DNA of 64,000 nucleotides from Rhodobacteraceae bacterium XHP0102 (GCA_025751475.1 JAOWLD010000001.1:186001-250000); one strand, 5' to 3'; positions 44,598-54,367 are shown, counted from the stretch's first letter. Numbers and translations: made by a program. Notes: a model not told the origin generated them from the sequence alone.

Positions 44598-46165
44598 GCG
44601 CATCAGGTGCAGACATTCTGATTGGAATTGATGCAGGCACATCGGTGATTAAATCGGTGGCCTTCAGCCTTGGCGGGCAGCAGCTTGCCATGGCATCGGT
44701 TCCGAATGTCTACCACTCTGACGCAAGCGGGGCGGCGAGCCAGTCCTTGGCAGACACATGGGCGGGCTGTGCGCAAACGCTGCGGGATTTGGGCGAAAAA
44801 ATCGAAAACCTAGGGGCGCGGGTTGCTGCGATTGCCGTCACGGGACAGGGGGACGGCACATGGTTGGTGGGGGCAGGGGACAAGCCTGTTACCGATGCTT
44901 GGCTGTGGCTTGATGCGCGGGCCGCGAAAACTGTGGATCGCCTGCGCGCCAGCGCCGCGGATAGATCGCGCTTTGCCAAAACGGGGACAGGCCTCAACAC
45001 CTGCCAGATGGGCACGCAAATGGCCCATATGGATCAGCACCATCCCGATTGGTTGGAGGCGGCCGAAGTGTCGCTGCATTGCAAAGACTGGCTTTATCTT
45101 AAGCTGACAGGCACACGCGCGAGCGATCCCTCTGAGACAAGTTTTACCTTCGGCAGCTACAAATCGCGTATCTATGAGGCGGATGTGATTGCGGCTTTGG
45201 GGTTGTCCCATCGCGCGCATCTTTTGCCCCCTGTGGTGGATGGGGTGCGCGAGACGCATCCCTTAAGTGCCGATGCCGCAAGCCAAACGGGCCTGCGGGT
45301 AGGAACGCCTGTTTCCCTTGGCTATGTCGATGTGGTGTGCACCGCCTTGGGGGCAGGGATTTATACCCCAAACGCCCCATCGGGGTGCACCATCCTTGGC
45401 TCAACTGGCATGCATATGCGCGCCACTGCCGAGGCGGATGTCGTCCTAAACGAGGGGCGCACGGGCTATGTCATGGTTCTGCCTGTGCCAGGGATCGTGG
45501 CGCAAATCCAATCGAACATGGCGGCCACATTGAATATTGATTGGGCGCTGAAATTGGGCGCGAAACTGATGGCCGAATTTGGCCATGAGGTCAGCCACAA
45601 AGAGATGGTGGCCCGCATTGATGATTGGCTATCCGCCACCCGCGCGGGCCAGATTCTGTATCACCCTTATATTTCCGAAGCAGGTGAGCGCGGCCCCTTT
45701 GTGGATGCGCGCGCGCGCGCAGCCTTTACGGGGTTGGCCAGCAATCATGGCTTTGCCGATCTCATTCGCGCGGTGATCGAGGGCTTGGGGTATTCCGCGC
45801 GCGATTGCTACAGCACAATGGGGGCCGTGCCTGATGAGGTGCGCCTCACGGGTGGTGCGGCGCGTTCGGCCGCGTTGCGCAAGATTATGGCTGCCGCGAT
45901 TGGCACCAATCTGCGCAGTTCGACCCGCGAAGAGGCGGGCGCCGCAGGGGCGGCGATGATGGCGGCCTGCGCTATTGGGGTCTATCCCGATATGGATGCC
46001 TGTTTGCGCGATTGGGTCGAACCCGCGCTTGGTCCGATTGAGGCCCCAGATGCCGCACTTGCCGCGCGCTATTCGGCGCTGTTCCCGTCTTATCGAGCGC
46101 TGCGTGAAGCCGCGCCTGTGGCGTGGACTGCCCTCGCGCAAACCCAATCGCAACAAGGAGAATAA
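44594..46165 (+). CDS. eryA: FGGY carbohydrate kinase, erythritol kinase-like
   Basis: A 523-residue FGGY-family kinase. The N-terminal phosphate loop is ILIGIDAGTSVIKSVAF, the substrate region DAWLWLDARAAKTVDRLR, and the C-terminal ATP site VRLTGGAARSAALRKIMAAAIG. Length and context (binding protein, EryB-, EryC-like genes) fit EryA, which makes L-erythritol 4-phosphate from erythritol. A closely related polyol substrate cannot be excluded. Translated by ATGA overlap with ATPase 2. Confidence 0.8.
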   Translation: MSASGADILIGIDAGTSVIKSVAFSLGGQQLAMASVPNVYHSDASGAASQSLADTWAGCAQTLRDLGEKIENLGARVAAIAVTGQGDGTWLVGAGDKPVTDAWLWLDARAAKTVDRLRASAADRSRFAKTGTGLNTCQMGTQMAHMDQHHPDWLEAAEVSLHCKDWLYLKLTGTRASDPSETSFTFGSYKSRIYEADVIAALGLSHRAHLLPPVVDGVRETHPLSADAASQTGLRVGTPVSLGYVDVVCTALGAGIYTPNAPSGCTILGSTGMHMRATAEADVVLNEGRTGYVMVLPVPGIVAQIQSNMAATLNIDWALKLGAKLMAEFGHEVSHKEMVARIDDWLSATRAGQILYHPYISEAGERGPFVDARARAAFTGLASNHGFADLIRAVIEGLGYSARDCYSTMGAVPDEVRLTGGAARSAALRKIMAAAIGTNLRSSTREEAGAAGAAMMAACAIGVYPDMDACLRDWVEPALGPIEAPDAALAARYSALFPSYRALREAAPVAWTALAQTQSQQGE

Positions 46166-46170
46166 TAAAA

Positions 46171-47220
46171 GTGACAACCAAAATTGCGATTATCGGCGAT
46201 TTGTTCATGTTGCCTTCGGCCTTTGAGGAGGCGGTGACATTGGCCTGTTCAGGCAAGGATTTAGATATCCGCACTCGCCAAGATGCATGGCCCGATGAGC
46301 CGATGGAACACGGCTATGCGGTGGCGGGCATGGATGGCCTGAAAGAATATTTTGGCACAGCCGATGATGTGGTCGACTTTGTCGGGGATGCAGAGATTTT
46401 GATCACGCAATTGGCGCCGATGTCGCGCGGTATGCTCGAGCGTCTTCCTCATCTCAAGATGATTGCCGTCTCGCGCGGTGGCCCAGTGAATATTGATATG
46501 AAAGCGGCCAAGGATCACGGGGTTTTGGTCGTGAATACACCCGGCCGCAATTCTTCGGCGGTGGCGGAGTTCACGCTTGGGGCGATCCTGTCGGAAACCC
46601 GCCGCATTCGTGCAGGGCATGAGGCACTGCGCGCAGGCACTTGGCGCGGGGATCTTTACCGCGCCGATGTGACGGGGCGCGAATTGTCAGAGATGACGGT
46701 GGGTGTCATTGGCTATGGGGCGATTGGCACTAAGGTCGTGCGCCTGTTGCGCGCCTTTGGAACCCGCGTTTTGGTCTGCGACCCCTATGTGCAACTCAGC
46801 CCTGAGGATGCGCGCGATGAGGGGGTCAGCCATGTCGATCTCGACACGCTTTTGGCGCAGTCGGATGTGGTCACCCTACACAGCCGTGTCACGGATGAAA
46901 CGCGGGGGATGATGAACAAGAATGCGTTTGCCAAGATGAAGCCAGACGCGATTTTCGTGAACACGGCCCGCGGGCCGATGTGTGATTATGACGATCTCTA
47001 CGCGGCCCTCACGACAGGTGAAATTGCAGGCGCGATGCTGGAAACCTTCGCGGTTGAACCTGTGCCCGTGGATTGGCCGCTGCTGCAATTGCCCAATGTC
47101 ACAATCACCCCTCATATTGCGGGTGCGTCTGTGCGCACCGTCACCTATGCCGCCGAGCAAGCCGCAGAAGAAGTGCGCCGCTATTTGGCGGGTGAGCCAG
47201 CACGGAACCCTTGCGCATGA
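46171..47220 (+). CDS. D-2-hydroxyacid dehydrogenase (SerA-like)
   Basis: An NAD-dependent 2-hydroxyacid dehydrogenase of 349 residues. The Rossmann motif is VGVIGYGAIGTKVVRLLRAFG, the substrate region AVSRGGPVNIDMKAAK, and the catalytic Arg, Glu and His lie in NTARGPM, LETFAVEP and ITPHIAGAS. No ACT domain is present. GTG 46171 follows AAGGAG. Its place in the polyol operon suggests handling of a C2-C4 hydroxy acid made from the polyol; the substrate is unknown. Confidence 0.85.
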   Translation: MTTKIAIIGDLFMLPSAFEEAVTLACSGKDLDIRTRQDAWPDEPMEHGYAVAGMDGLKEYFGTADDVVDFVGDAEILITQLAPMSRGMLERLPHLKMIAVSRGGPVNIDMKAAKDHGVLVVNTPGRNSSAVAEFTLGAILSETRRIRAGHEALRAGTWRGDLYRADVTGRELSEMTVGVIGYGAIGTKVVRLLRAFGTRVLVCDPYVQLSPEDARDEGVSHVDLDTLLAQSDVVTLHSRVTDETRGMMNKNAFAKMKPDAIFVNTARGPMCDYDDLYAALTTGEIAGAMLETFAVEPVPVDWPLLQLPNVTITPHIAGASVRTVTYAAEQAAEEVRRYLAGEPARNPCA

Positions 47221-47906
47221 GTGGCCCTGCATCAGAAAAGCAGCTGCGCGATGATATTGTCGCCGCCTGTCACAAGCTGGAGGCGATGGGACTGAACCGT
47301 GGGGCTTCGGGAAATATCTCTGTGCGCTATGGCGATGCGATGCTGATTACACCTTCGGCCATTCCCTATGATGCGCTGACACCTGATATGATTGCGGTGA
47401 TGGATTTGGGTGATGAAACAGGCACATGGCAGGGGCCAAAAGCCCCTTCATCTGAATGGCGGTTTCACCGTGATATTTTGCGCGCGCGCCCCGATATGGG
47501 GGCGGTTGTGCATACCCATGCGCCCTATTGCACGATTTTGGCAGATGCCCGCCGCCCGATCCCTGCCATTCACTATATGATCGCGGCGTTTGGCACAGTG
47601 GAGATCCCCGTGGCGGGCTATGCGCGCTATGGCACGCAAGAGTTGTCTCAACAGATCATCGCGGCGCTTGGCCCTGTGCAGGGTGGCACCAGGGGCTGCC
47701 TCATGGCCAATCATGGCATGATCGTTGGGGGTGCTGATCTGACGCGGGCTTTGTGGCTTGCGGGCGAATTGGAAAGCCTTGCGCATCAATATTATCACCT
47801 CCTTGCCATTGGCGGGGGGCACGTTCTGAGTGCGATTGAGATTGAAGACACTGCACGCGGCTTTGAAAGCTATGGTGTGCAGTCGAAAGGGGACGGTGCA
47901 TCATGA
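47217..47906 (+). CDS. Class II aldolase (L-fuculose phosphate aldolase-like)
   Basis: A 229-residue zinc-dependent class II aldolase/epimerase of the FucA/AraD family. GASGNISVRYGD binds phosphate, the catalytic acid lies in SSEWRFH, and zinc ligands are in VVHTHAPYC and further His in MANHGMIVGG. It would cleave a ketose 1-phosphate to DHAP and an aldehyde. It begins in the last codon of the dehydrogenase gene (ATGA) and overlaps eryB in the same way. Confidence 0.86.
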   Translation: MSGPASEKQLRDDIVAACHKLEAMGLNRGASGNISVRYGDAMLITPSAIPYDALTPDMIAVMDLGDETGTWQGPKAPSSEWRFHRDILRARPDMGAVVHTHAPYCTILADARRPIPAIHYMIAAFGTVEIPVAGYARYGTQELSQQIIAALGPVQGGTRGCLMANHGMIVGGADLTRALWLAGELESLAHQYYHLLAIGGGHVLSAIEIEDTARGFESYGVQSKGDGAS

Positions 47907-49408
47907 CGCAAACGGTTGATCTGTTTGTCATTGGCGGCGGCATCAACGGCGCGGGGATCGCGCGTGATGCAGCAGGGCGTGGCCTTTCGGTGGTTTTGGC
48001 GGAAAAGGATGATCTGGCACAAGGCACCTCCTCGCGCTCGGGCAAGCTTGTTCATGGCGGTTTGCGCTATTTGGAATATTACGAATTTCGCCTTGTGCGT
48101 GAGGCATTGATCGAACGCGAGGTTTTGCTGAATTCGGCGGCCCATATCATTTGGCCGATGCGGTTTGTTTTGCCACATTCGCGCGATGATCGGCCTGCAT
48201 GGTTGGTACGTTTGGGGCTGTTTCTCTATGACCATTTGGGTGGACGCAAGAAATTGCCGCCGACACGGGTCTTGAACCTTCGCACGGCCCCAGAAGGGCG
48301 GGCGTTAAAAGACAGCTATAAAAAGGGGTTTGAATACTCAGATTGCTGGGTCGATGACGCGCGTCTTGTGGTGTTGAATGCCCTTGATGCGGCCGAACAT
48401 GGGGCCAAGGTTTTAACTCGCAGCGCCTGCACCTCGGCGCGGCGCGTGGATGGGATGTGGCAGATTGAGGTGCAAGATGGGCGCACAGGCGAAAAACGCC
48501 AGTTTCGCGCGCGCGCCTTGGTGAATGCGGGCGGACCATGGGTGAATGATATCATCGGCCGTGTCGCGGGCAGCAACAGCCGCCGCGCGGTGCGCTTGGT
48601 TAAAGGCAGCCATATTATCACCCCCAAATTTTGGGAGGGGTCACAGGCCTATCTGGTGCAAAACCACGACAAACGCGTGATTTTCATCAACCCCTATGAA
48701 GGGGATAAGGCCCTGATTGGCACCACTGATATTCCCTATGAGGGCGCGCCTGAACGGGTCGAAGCAGATGAAGATGAAATCACCTATTTGCTCAACGCGG
48801 TAAACCGCTATTTCAAGCGCGCGCTGACGCGTGAGGATGTGATTGAACATTTTTCGGGGGTGCGGCCGCTTTATGATGATGGCAATGGCAACCCGTCTGC
48901 TGTGACGCGGGATTACGTTTTTGACCTTGATAAAACGGCGCAGGTTCCAATGTTGAATGTGTTCGGCGGCAAGATCACCACTTTTCGCAAATTATCTGAA
49001 CACGCGATGCATAATCTGCGCGAGATTTTTCCGCAGATGGGCGGCGATTGGACGGCGACCGCGCCGCTTCCTGGGGGGGATATGGCGCGCGCCGATTTTG
49101 AAGGCTTTTTGCAAGAGGTCAGCGCGGCCTATCCATTTTTGCCGTTTGACTTGTGTCACCATTGGGCGCGGCTTTACGGCACGCGGATGCATCGCTTTTT
49201 ACGCGGCACTGAGGGCCTCGCCGATCTCGGGCGCCAATTTGGCCCACGCCTCTATGAGGTTGAGGTGAAATATTTGCGCGATCATGAATGGGCGCTCAGT
49301 GCCGAGGATGTGCTGAAACGGCGCACCAAGGAGCATCTCAATATGACCGATGCCCAGATGGCCGATTTGCAGGCATGGTTTGACGATATGTTGGAGAAAT
49401 CCGCATGA
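47903..49408 (+). CDS. eryB: GlpD-family dehydrogenase, erythritol 4-phosphate dehydrogenase-like
   Basis: A 501-residue FAD-dependent dehydrogenase of the GlpD family. The FAD motif is DLFVIGGGINGAGIARDAAGRG, then SRSGKLVHGGLRYLEYYEF, and the C-terminal helical domain is complete. EryB of Brucella is a GlpD paralogue of this length that oxidises L-erythritol 4-phosphate at the membrane. Its place between ery-like genes makes that role more likely than glycerol 3-phosphate oxidation, although both are possible. Confidence 0.82.
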   Translation: MTQTVDLFVIGGGINGAGIARDAAGRGLSVVLAEKDDLAQGTSSRSGKLVHGGLRYLEYYEFRLVREALIEREVLLNSAAHIIWPMRFVLPHSRDDRPAWLVRLGLFLYDHLGGRKKLPPTRVLNLRTAPEGRALKDSYKKGFEYSDCWVDDARLVVLNALDAAEHGAKVLTRSACTSARRVDGMWQIEVQDGRTGEKRQFRARALVNAGGPWVNDIIGRVAGSNSRRAVRLVKGSHIITPKFWEGSQAYLVQNHDKRVIFINPYEGDKALIGTTDIPYEGAPERVEADEDEITYLLNAVNRYFKRALTREDVIEHFSGVRPLYDDGNGNPSAVTRDYVFDLDKTAQVPMLNVFGGKITTFRKLSEHAMHNLREIFPQMGGDWTATAPLPGGDMARADFEGFLQEVSAAYPFLPFDLCHHWARLYGTRMHRFLRGTEGLADLGRQFGPRLYEVEVKYLRDHEWALSAEDVLKRRTKEHLNMTDAQMADLQAWFDDMLEKSA

Positions 49409-50412
49409 GCGCGCCTGCGCGTCCCGCTGACTTGGATGATTTGGCCGAATATTCTGCCAAAATCGGGGCCGATCCTTTGTTGATACAGGCCGCGGGCGGA
49501 AATAGTTCCGTGAAATCGGGCGATGTCATGTGGATTAAGGCCTCGGGCACGGTTTTGGCGGATGCGCTGCGGCGCGATATTTTCGTGCCCTGTGATCTGC
49601 CAAAGATGCGGGCCGCCCTTGCCGCGCAAAGCGCCAATGCCGATCAACCGCAAGAGTTTTTGTTGCAAGAGGGGGGGCTGCGGCCTTCGATTGAAACCTC
49701 GCTTCATGCCGTTTTCCCGCAGCGTGTGGTGGTGCATGTGCATTGCGTTCATACGCTTTGCATGGCGATCCAAGCCGACCCTTTGGCCGCCATTGGCGCA
49801 GCGCTTGACAGTTTTTCTTGGGGCTATGTGCCCTATGCGAAACCAGGCGCGAATTTGGCTGCGCAGGTTGCGGGTCTTGTGAGCGGCGGTGAGGTTGACG
49901 TGATTATCTTGGGCAATCACGGCTTGATCGTGGCGGCAGATAGCGTGCGCGCGGCCGCATCTCTGCTCTCAGCCGTGCATGAGGCGTTGCGCCCGACACA
50001 GGCCCCCTTGACGGGGCCCACGGATATGCCTGATCTGCCCAAAGGGTGGCAGCCCGCACCAGACAGTTTGATCCGCCTTGGCAAATCTGCGGATCTGACG
50101 GCGATGGCCACCGCGGGCAGCCTCTATCCAGATCATGTGATTTTTTGCGGTGTTGCAATCCGTGCGGTGGCCTCTGTTGCGGATTTGCCAAACCCAAGTG
50201 ACCCGAACACGCCCCCCGCGATCTTGGTACAAGGGCAAGGGGCGGTTATTCGGGCTGATGCAAGCGCAGGTGCGCGCGCCTTGGCGCAATGTTTGGGCGA
50301 TGTTCTGGGGCGCAGCGCGCCTGATGCACAACTGCATTATCTGAGCGCTGAACAAAATATGGAACTTTTGGATTGGGATGCCGAGAAATATCGGCAGGCC
50401 TTGAATGCCTGA
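49405..50412 (+). CDS. Stand-alone class II aldolase/adducin domain protein (RhaD-N-like)
   Basis: A 335-residue class II aldolase-like protein: LIQAAGGNSSVKSGDVMWIKASG, HVHCVHTLCMAI and ILGNHGLIVAADS. It resembles the aldolase half of the fused rhamnulose-1-phosphate aldolase/alcohol dehydrogenase, but without the dehydrogenase half. HxHxxHT gives probable zinc ligands. It overlaps the next kinase by eight bases. It may cleave the product of that kinase or another ketose phosphate. Confidence 0.75.
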   Translation: MSAPARPADLDDLAEYSAKIGADPLLIQAAGGNSSVKSGDVMWIKASGTVLADALRRDIFVPCDLPKMRAALAAQSANADQPQEFLLQEGGLRPSIETSLHAVFPQRVVVHVHCVHTLCMAIQADPLAAIGAALDSFSWGYVPYAKPGANLAAQVAGLVSGGEVDVIILGNHGLIVAADSVRAAASLLSAVHEALRPTQAPLTGPTDMPDLPKGWQPAPDSLIRLGKSADLTAMATAGSLYPDHVIFCGVAIRAVASVADLPNPSDPNTPPAILVQGQGAVIRADASAGARALAQCLGDVLGRSAPDAQLHYLSAEQNMELLDWDAEKYRQALNA

Positions 50413-51661
50413 TCTTTATCTCGGCCTTGATATCGGCACATCGGGCGCACGGGCGCTTGTGATGTCGGAGGCAGGCGTGGTTGTGGCCAGTGCGAAATCC
50501 GCCATGTCGGATCACGGGGCCAATCATCGCGATCCGATGGTGTGGTGGGCTGCGGCGCAAACGGCCGTGCGGGGGGCTTTGGCGGACTGTCCTGCAAAAG
50601 ATATCCGCGCCGTGGCGGTGGATGGCACATCTGGCACGATGCTGGCCTGTGATCGTGGGCTTGTGCCCTTGGGCGATGGGGTCATGTATAATGATCCGAG
50701 TGACGATCATGGCTTGATCGCGCGTATTGCGGCGGCTTCGCCCCCGCAAACGGCGGCGCGGGGCGCGACCAGCGCCTTGGCCCGCGCGGTCGCCCTGCAT
50801 CAAGCGCATCACGGCGTGAAGGGTTTGCAAATCTTGCATCAGGCCGATTGGATTGCTGCAAAACTGACGGGCATTGTCGCCAGTGACGCGAATAATGCCC
50901 TAAAAACGGGCTATGATCCCGTGGCGGGGGCATGGCCTGATTGGGTATCTGGGTTTCTGCCGCTTGATCTATTGCCCGTTATTCATGATGCAGGCACAGA
51001 TTTGGGGGCCATTGGGGCGAATGATTTTGGCCTTTCGCCTGACACCCGACTGGTTGCGGGCACGACAGATGGCTGCGCCTCTTATTTGGCAACGGGGGCC
51101 GATCAAGCGGGAGATGGGGTCAGTGTTCTCGGCACGACCCTGACCCTGAAAATCCTGTCGGATCAGCCCATTTTTGCGCCTGAATTCGGGATATATAGCC
51201 ACAAGGTTTTGGGTCTTTGGTTGGCAGGCGGCGCATCCAATACGGGCGGGGCTGTGATTTTGCAAGAATTCCCCAACCAAGATATTGCGCAGCTCTCGCA
51301 GCAGATCGACCCTGATGCGCCAACGGGTCTGGACTATTACCCCCTGACCCAAAAGGGCGAGCGGTTCCCCATCAATGATCCAGAGCTGCCCCCGCGCCTT
51401 GGCCCGCGCCCTGCGCAAGATTGGCGGCATCTTCAGGCGATATTCGAAGGGATTGCGGCGGTCGAAAACCGCGCCTATCGCCGCCTGGCCGAATTGGGCG
51501 CGCCGCCCTTGACGACCATACGATCTTTGGGGGGCGGGGCGCAGGATCGGGCGTTTACGGCCATTCGCCTGAATACTTTGGGGGTTCAGCCCCGCCACTC
51601 CCTCTCAGGTGAGGCCGCAATGGGGGCCGCGATATTGGCCCAAAAGGGGATGCGCAGATGA
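50405..51661 (+). CDS. FGGY kinase, D-ribulokinase/xylulokinase-like (short form)
   Basis: A 418-residue sugar kinase. YLGLDIGTSGARALVM is the phosphate loop, DPMVWWAAAQ and VDGTSGTMLACD are family features, and TIRSLGGGAQDRAFTAIR is the ATP site. It is shorter than bacterial XylB (about 480) and resembles the compact ribulokinase/xylulokinase-like proteins of cyanobacteria and plants. Second FGGY kinase of the locus, so a second substrate is likely, perhaps a ketose from a pentitol or tetritol. Confidence 0.78.
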   Translation: MPDLYLGLDIGTSGARALVMSEAGVVVASAKSAMSDHGANHRDPMVWWAAAQTAVRGALADCPAKDIRAVAVDGTSGTMLACDRGLVPLGDGVMYNDPSDDHGLIARIAAASPPQTAARGATSALARAVALHQAHHGVKGLQILHQADWIAAKLTGIVASDANNALKTGYDPVAGAWPDWVSGFLPLDLLPVIHDAGTDLGAIGANDFGLSPDTRLVAGTTDGCASYLATGADQAGDGVSVLGTTLTLKILSDQPIFAPEFGIYSHKVLGLWLAGGASNTGGAVILQEFPNQDIAQLSQQIDPDAPTGLDYYPLTQKGERFPINDPELPPRLGPRPAQDWRHLQAIFEGIAAVENRAYRRLAELGAPPLTTIRSLGGGAQDRAFTAIRLNTLGVQPRHSLSGEAAMGAAILAQKGMRR

Positions 51662-52506
51662 GTGCCACCTTAACCACATTGCGCGATCTGGCCGATCAAT
51701 ATGATGCCTTTTTAATTGATCAATTTGGCGTTCTTTTGGATGGCGCTGGGGCCTATGATAATGCCCCTCTCGCCCTGTCGGAATTGGCCAAAACGGGCAA
51801 GCCTATTGTGATTTTGTCCAATTCTGGAAAGCGCGCAGCACCCAATGAGGCGCGGCTGACGCGTTTGGGCTTTGCGCGAGGGGATTATCAGATTGTGCTC
51901 TCCTCTGGCGAGGCGGCCTATCGCCTGCTGTCAGAAACGGGGGCGGATAGGCGGGGTGCGGCCACACCCGTCTGGTTGCATGCCCGTGACGGCGATCAAA
52001 GCGCGATTGAGGGGCTAAACCTGCGCCCTGTTACCTCGGCGGCTCAGGCCGACCTCTTGATCCTTGCGGGCAGTCAAGGGGATGAGCGGAGCCTTGAGTG
52101 GTATCGTGCCGAACTTGGGCCTGCGGCACAGCGCGCTGTGCCCTGCTATTGCACCAATCCCGACCTCGAAATGTTGACCCCGAAAGGCAAGGCCTTTGGG
52201 GCAGGGCGGATTGCGGCGCTCTATGAAGAGTTGGGGGGCAGTGTCACCTATATCGGCAAACCCTATCCGCAGATTTACCAAATTGCGGGACAGATTTTGG
52301 GCCAGATTGCGCCGCGGGGGGTCTTGTGTATCGGCGACAGCCCCGCCCATGATGTTTTGGGTGGGGCAAGTGCGGGGTTTTCAACCGCGCTTGTGCGCGA
52401 TACGGGGCTTCATGCGGGGGCCGATTTTGCCCATCTTCAAGAGATTTGCGAGGGTCTGGGCGCACGGCTTGACCATGTGATACCTGCCTTCGACTGGGAG
52501 CGTTAA
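51658..52506 (+). CDS. HAD-family hydrolase (NagD-like, TIGR01459 type)
   Basis: A 282-residue class IIA HAD phosphatase. Motif I is FLIDQFGVLLDG, motif II VILSNSGKR, and motifs III/IV are IGKPYPQIY and CIGDSPAHDVLGG. It probably dephosphorylates a sugar or polyol phosphate, possibly to relieve build-up of toxic phosphate esters. ATGA overlap with the kinase gene; one base separates its stop from the eryC-like start. Confidence 0.82.
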   Translation: MSATLTTLRDLADQYDAFLIDQFGVLLDGAGAYDNAPLALSELAKTGKPIVILSNSGKRAAPNEARLTRLGFARGDYQIVLSSGEAAYRLLSETGADRRGAATPVWLHARDGDQSAIEGLNLRPVTSAAQADLLILAGSQGDERSLEWYRAELGPAAQRAVPCYCTNPDLEMLTPKGKAFGAGRIAALYEELGGSVTYIGKPYPQIYQIAGQILGQIAPRGVLCIGDSPAHDVLGGASAGFSTALVRDTGLHAGADFAHLQEICEGLGARLDHVIPAFDWER

Positions 52507-52507
52507 G

Positions 52508-53440
52508 ATGCCACTGACCTTGTCATTGAACACCAATCCTTTGGTCAATCGCTTTGCCGAAATGGATGATCTGATCTTCACAGTTGCGCGGGATATCAAA
52601 ATCCGCGACCTGCAATTGACGCATGAATTCATCAACCCCGCATGGCCCGCCCATGTAACCGCGCGGCTCACGCGTGAGATGGGGCGGGCCTTGCAGAAAA
52701 CGGGTGTTCGAGTGACCTCGGGCATGACAGGGCCATATGGGCGGCTGAACCATTTCGGCCATCCCGATGCCGAGGTGCGGCGGTATTATCTGGATTGGTT
52801 CAAGCATTTTGCCGCCATCACGGCCGATTTGGGCGGGCGGGCTTTGGGCACGCAGTTTGCCATTTTCACCTATCGTGATTTTGATGACCCTGCGCGCCGT
52901 GCCGCCTTGATTGAGATCGCCCTCGATCATTGGGCAGAATTAGCGGAATATGCCAAGCCGCTTGGGATTGAGCATATTTTTTGGGAGCCGATGAGCGTTG
53001 GCCGCGAATTTGGCGACACGATCGAAAACGCCATGGCGCTGCAGGATCAGATTGCCGCGCGCAATATGGCGGTGCCCATGTTCATGATGGCCGATATTGA
53101 TCACGGCGATGTTACATCACGCAACCCAGATGATTTTGACCCATATGCCTGGGCGCGCACGGTGCCGCCCGTCTCACCCATCATCCACATCAAACAATCG
53201 CTGATGGATAAGGGCGGGCATCGTCCCTTTACCGCCAAACATAATGCGGTCGGGCGGATCCAGCCCGCGCCACTTTTGGCGGCTTTTGCAGAAGGCGGGG
53301 CGGTGGATAACGAGATTTGCCTTGAGTTGAGTTTCAAGGAACGGGAGCCAGATGATCGCGCCGTGGTGGCCGATATCGCCGAAAGCGTGGCCTTTTGGGC
53401 ACCCCATATCGACACAGGCGCATCTGACTTACGGATATAA
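52508..53440 (+). CDS. eryC: EryC-like sugar phosphate isomerase/epimerase
   Basis: A 310-residue TIM-barrel protein of the xylose isomerase-like (AP endonuclease 2) superfamily. LSLNTNPLVNRFAE, LTHEFINPAW, IFWEPMSVGREFGDT, MFMMADIDHGDV and CLELSFKERE carry the acidic and histidine metal ligands. Sequence form and length match EryC, which turns L-3-tetrulose 4-phosphate into L-erythrulose 1-phosphate in Brucella. Last gene of the long operon, followed by a terminator. Confidence 0.82.
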   Translation: MPLTLSLNTNPLVNRFAEMDDLIFTVARDIKIRDLQLTHEFINPAWPAHVTARLTREMGRALQKTGVRVTSGMTGPYGRLNHFGHPDAEVRRYYLDWFKHFAAITADLGGRALGTQFAIFTYRDFDDPARRAALIEIALDHWAELAEYAKPLGIEHIFWEPMSVGREFGDTIENAMALQDQIAARNMAVPMFMMADIDHGDVTSRNPDDFDPYAWARTVPPVSPIIHIKQSLMDKGGHRPFTAKHNAVGRIQPAPLLAAFAEGGAVDNEICLELSFKEREPDDRAVVADIAESVAFWAPHIDTGASDLRI

Positions 53441-53474
53441 AAAAGCGGCAGGCCGCGTGGCGCCGCCGCTTTTT
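53439..53474. terminator. Bidirectional terminator between eryC-like and fsa genes
   Basis: AAAAAGCGGC (53440-53449) pairs with GCCGCTTTTT (53465-53474) around a GC-rich loop. A-run and T-run on both sides let it end transcripts from both convergent genes. Confidence 0.85.
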
Positions 53475-53494
53475 GAAATCGTTTTGAACGCGCC

Positions 53495-54148
53495 TTAGAG
53501 AATGGTCTGGCCCGTTGCAGCCCAATCTTTGGTGAATTGTTCAAGACCCTTGTCGGTCAAGACGTGCTTGGCCAGCCCCTTGATCACTGCGGGTGGAATG
53601 GTCGCCACATCTGCACCAACCATAGCCGCATCTTTCACGTGATTTGCAGTGCGAATAGACGCCGCCAGAATTTCAGTTTCAAAGCCGTAATTGTCGTAAA
53701 TTTCGCGGATTTCTGCGATCAATTCCATGCCATCAAGATTAAGGTCATCCAAGCGCCCGATGAAGGGGCTGATATAGGTTGCGCCTGCCTTAGCGGCCAA
53801 AAGCGCCTGATTGGCCGAGAAGCACAAGGTCACATTGGTCTTAATGCCCTTGTTGGTGAAGTGGCGGCACGCCTTGAGGCCATCCAATGTCAGAGGCAAT
53901 TTGATGACGACATTGTCGGCGATCTTCGCCAGATGCTCGCCCTCGGCCACCATGCCTGCGAATTCGGTGGCGGCCACTTCGGCAGAAACAGGGCCATCGA
54001 CCAACGCGCAAATTTCGGCGATGACTTCTTTGAAATCACGGCCCGACTTCGCGATCAGCGAGGGGTTCGTGGTGACACCATCGAGCAGACCGTAGTCGTT
54101 CAGCTCGCGGATTTCATCGACCACGGCGGTATCGACAAAGAATTTCAT
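53495..54148 (-). CDS. fsa: Transaldolase-family fructose-6-phosphate aldolase-like protein
   Basis: A 217-residue short transaldolase (FSA/TalC type): [28 protein letters not shown], the Schiff-base lysine in [37 protein letters not shown] 54148 has AAGGAGAG upstream; longer frames are not supported. Members are either transaldolases or fructose-6-phosphate aldolases and this cannot be settled by sight. It could use erythrose 4-phosphate made by the ery enzymes, but the gene is also common as housekeeping. Confidence 0.85.
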   Translation of the reverse strand: MKFFVDTAVVDEIRELNDYGLLDGVTTNPSLIAKSGRDFKEVIAEICALVDGPVSAEVAATEFAGMVAEGEHLAKIADNVVIKLPLTLDGLKACRHFTNKGIKTNVTLCFSANQALLAAKAGATYISPFIGRLDDLNLDGMELIAEIREIYDNYGFETEILAASIRTANHVKDAAMVGADVATIPPAVIKGLAKHVLTDKGLEQFTKDWAATGQTIL

Positions 54149-54281
54149 GAGGGGCTCTCCTTGGGGCATTAGGCGCAAAGGGGATGCCTTAGCGCGGGTT
54201 TCTTGGCGCTTCGATAACGTTCTAGGACGCAATCTGCAAATCGCAATTCATTACGTTGTTCCTTATCCGACCGCTTAAAAT

Positions 54282-54308
54282 ATCACAACAAAGAATCACA
54301 AAATCACA
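54282..54308. promoter_or_regulatory. Three ATCACA repeats in the fsa-deoR divergent region
   Basis: ATCACA occurs at 54282-54287, 54295-54300 and 54303-54308 within an AT-rich stretch of the 219-base gap between the divergent fsa-like and DeoR genes. Directly repeated short sites are usual for DeoR-family regulators, so this may be the operator for the DeoR gene and the tpiA/rpiB-type genes after it. Confidence 0.5.
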
Positions 54309-54367
54309 TTTATATATTGATTTAATGATCGCCTCTGATAGCGTGCGGCTGATAAAAAGGGGATCAG

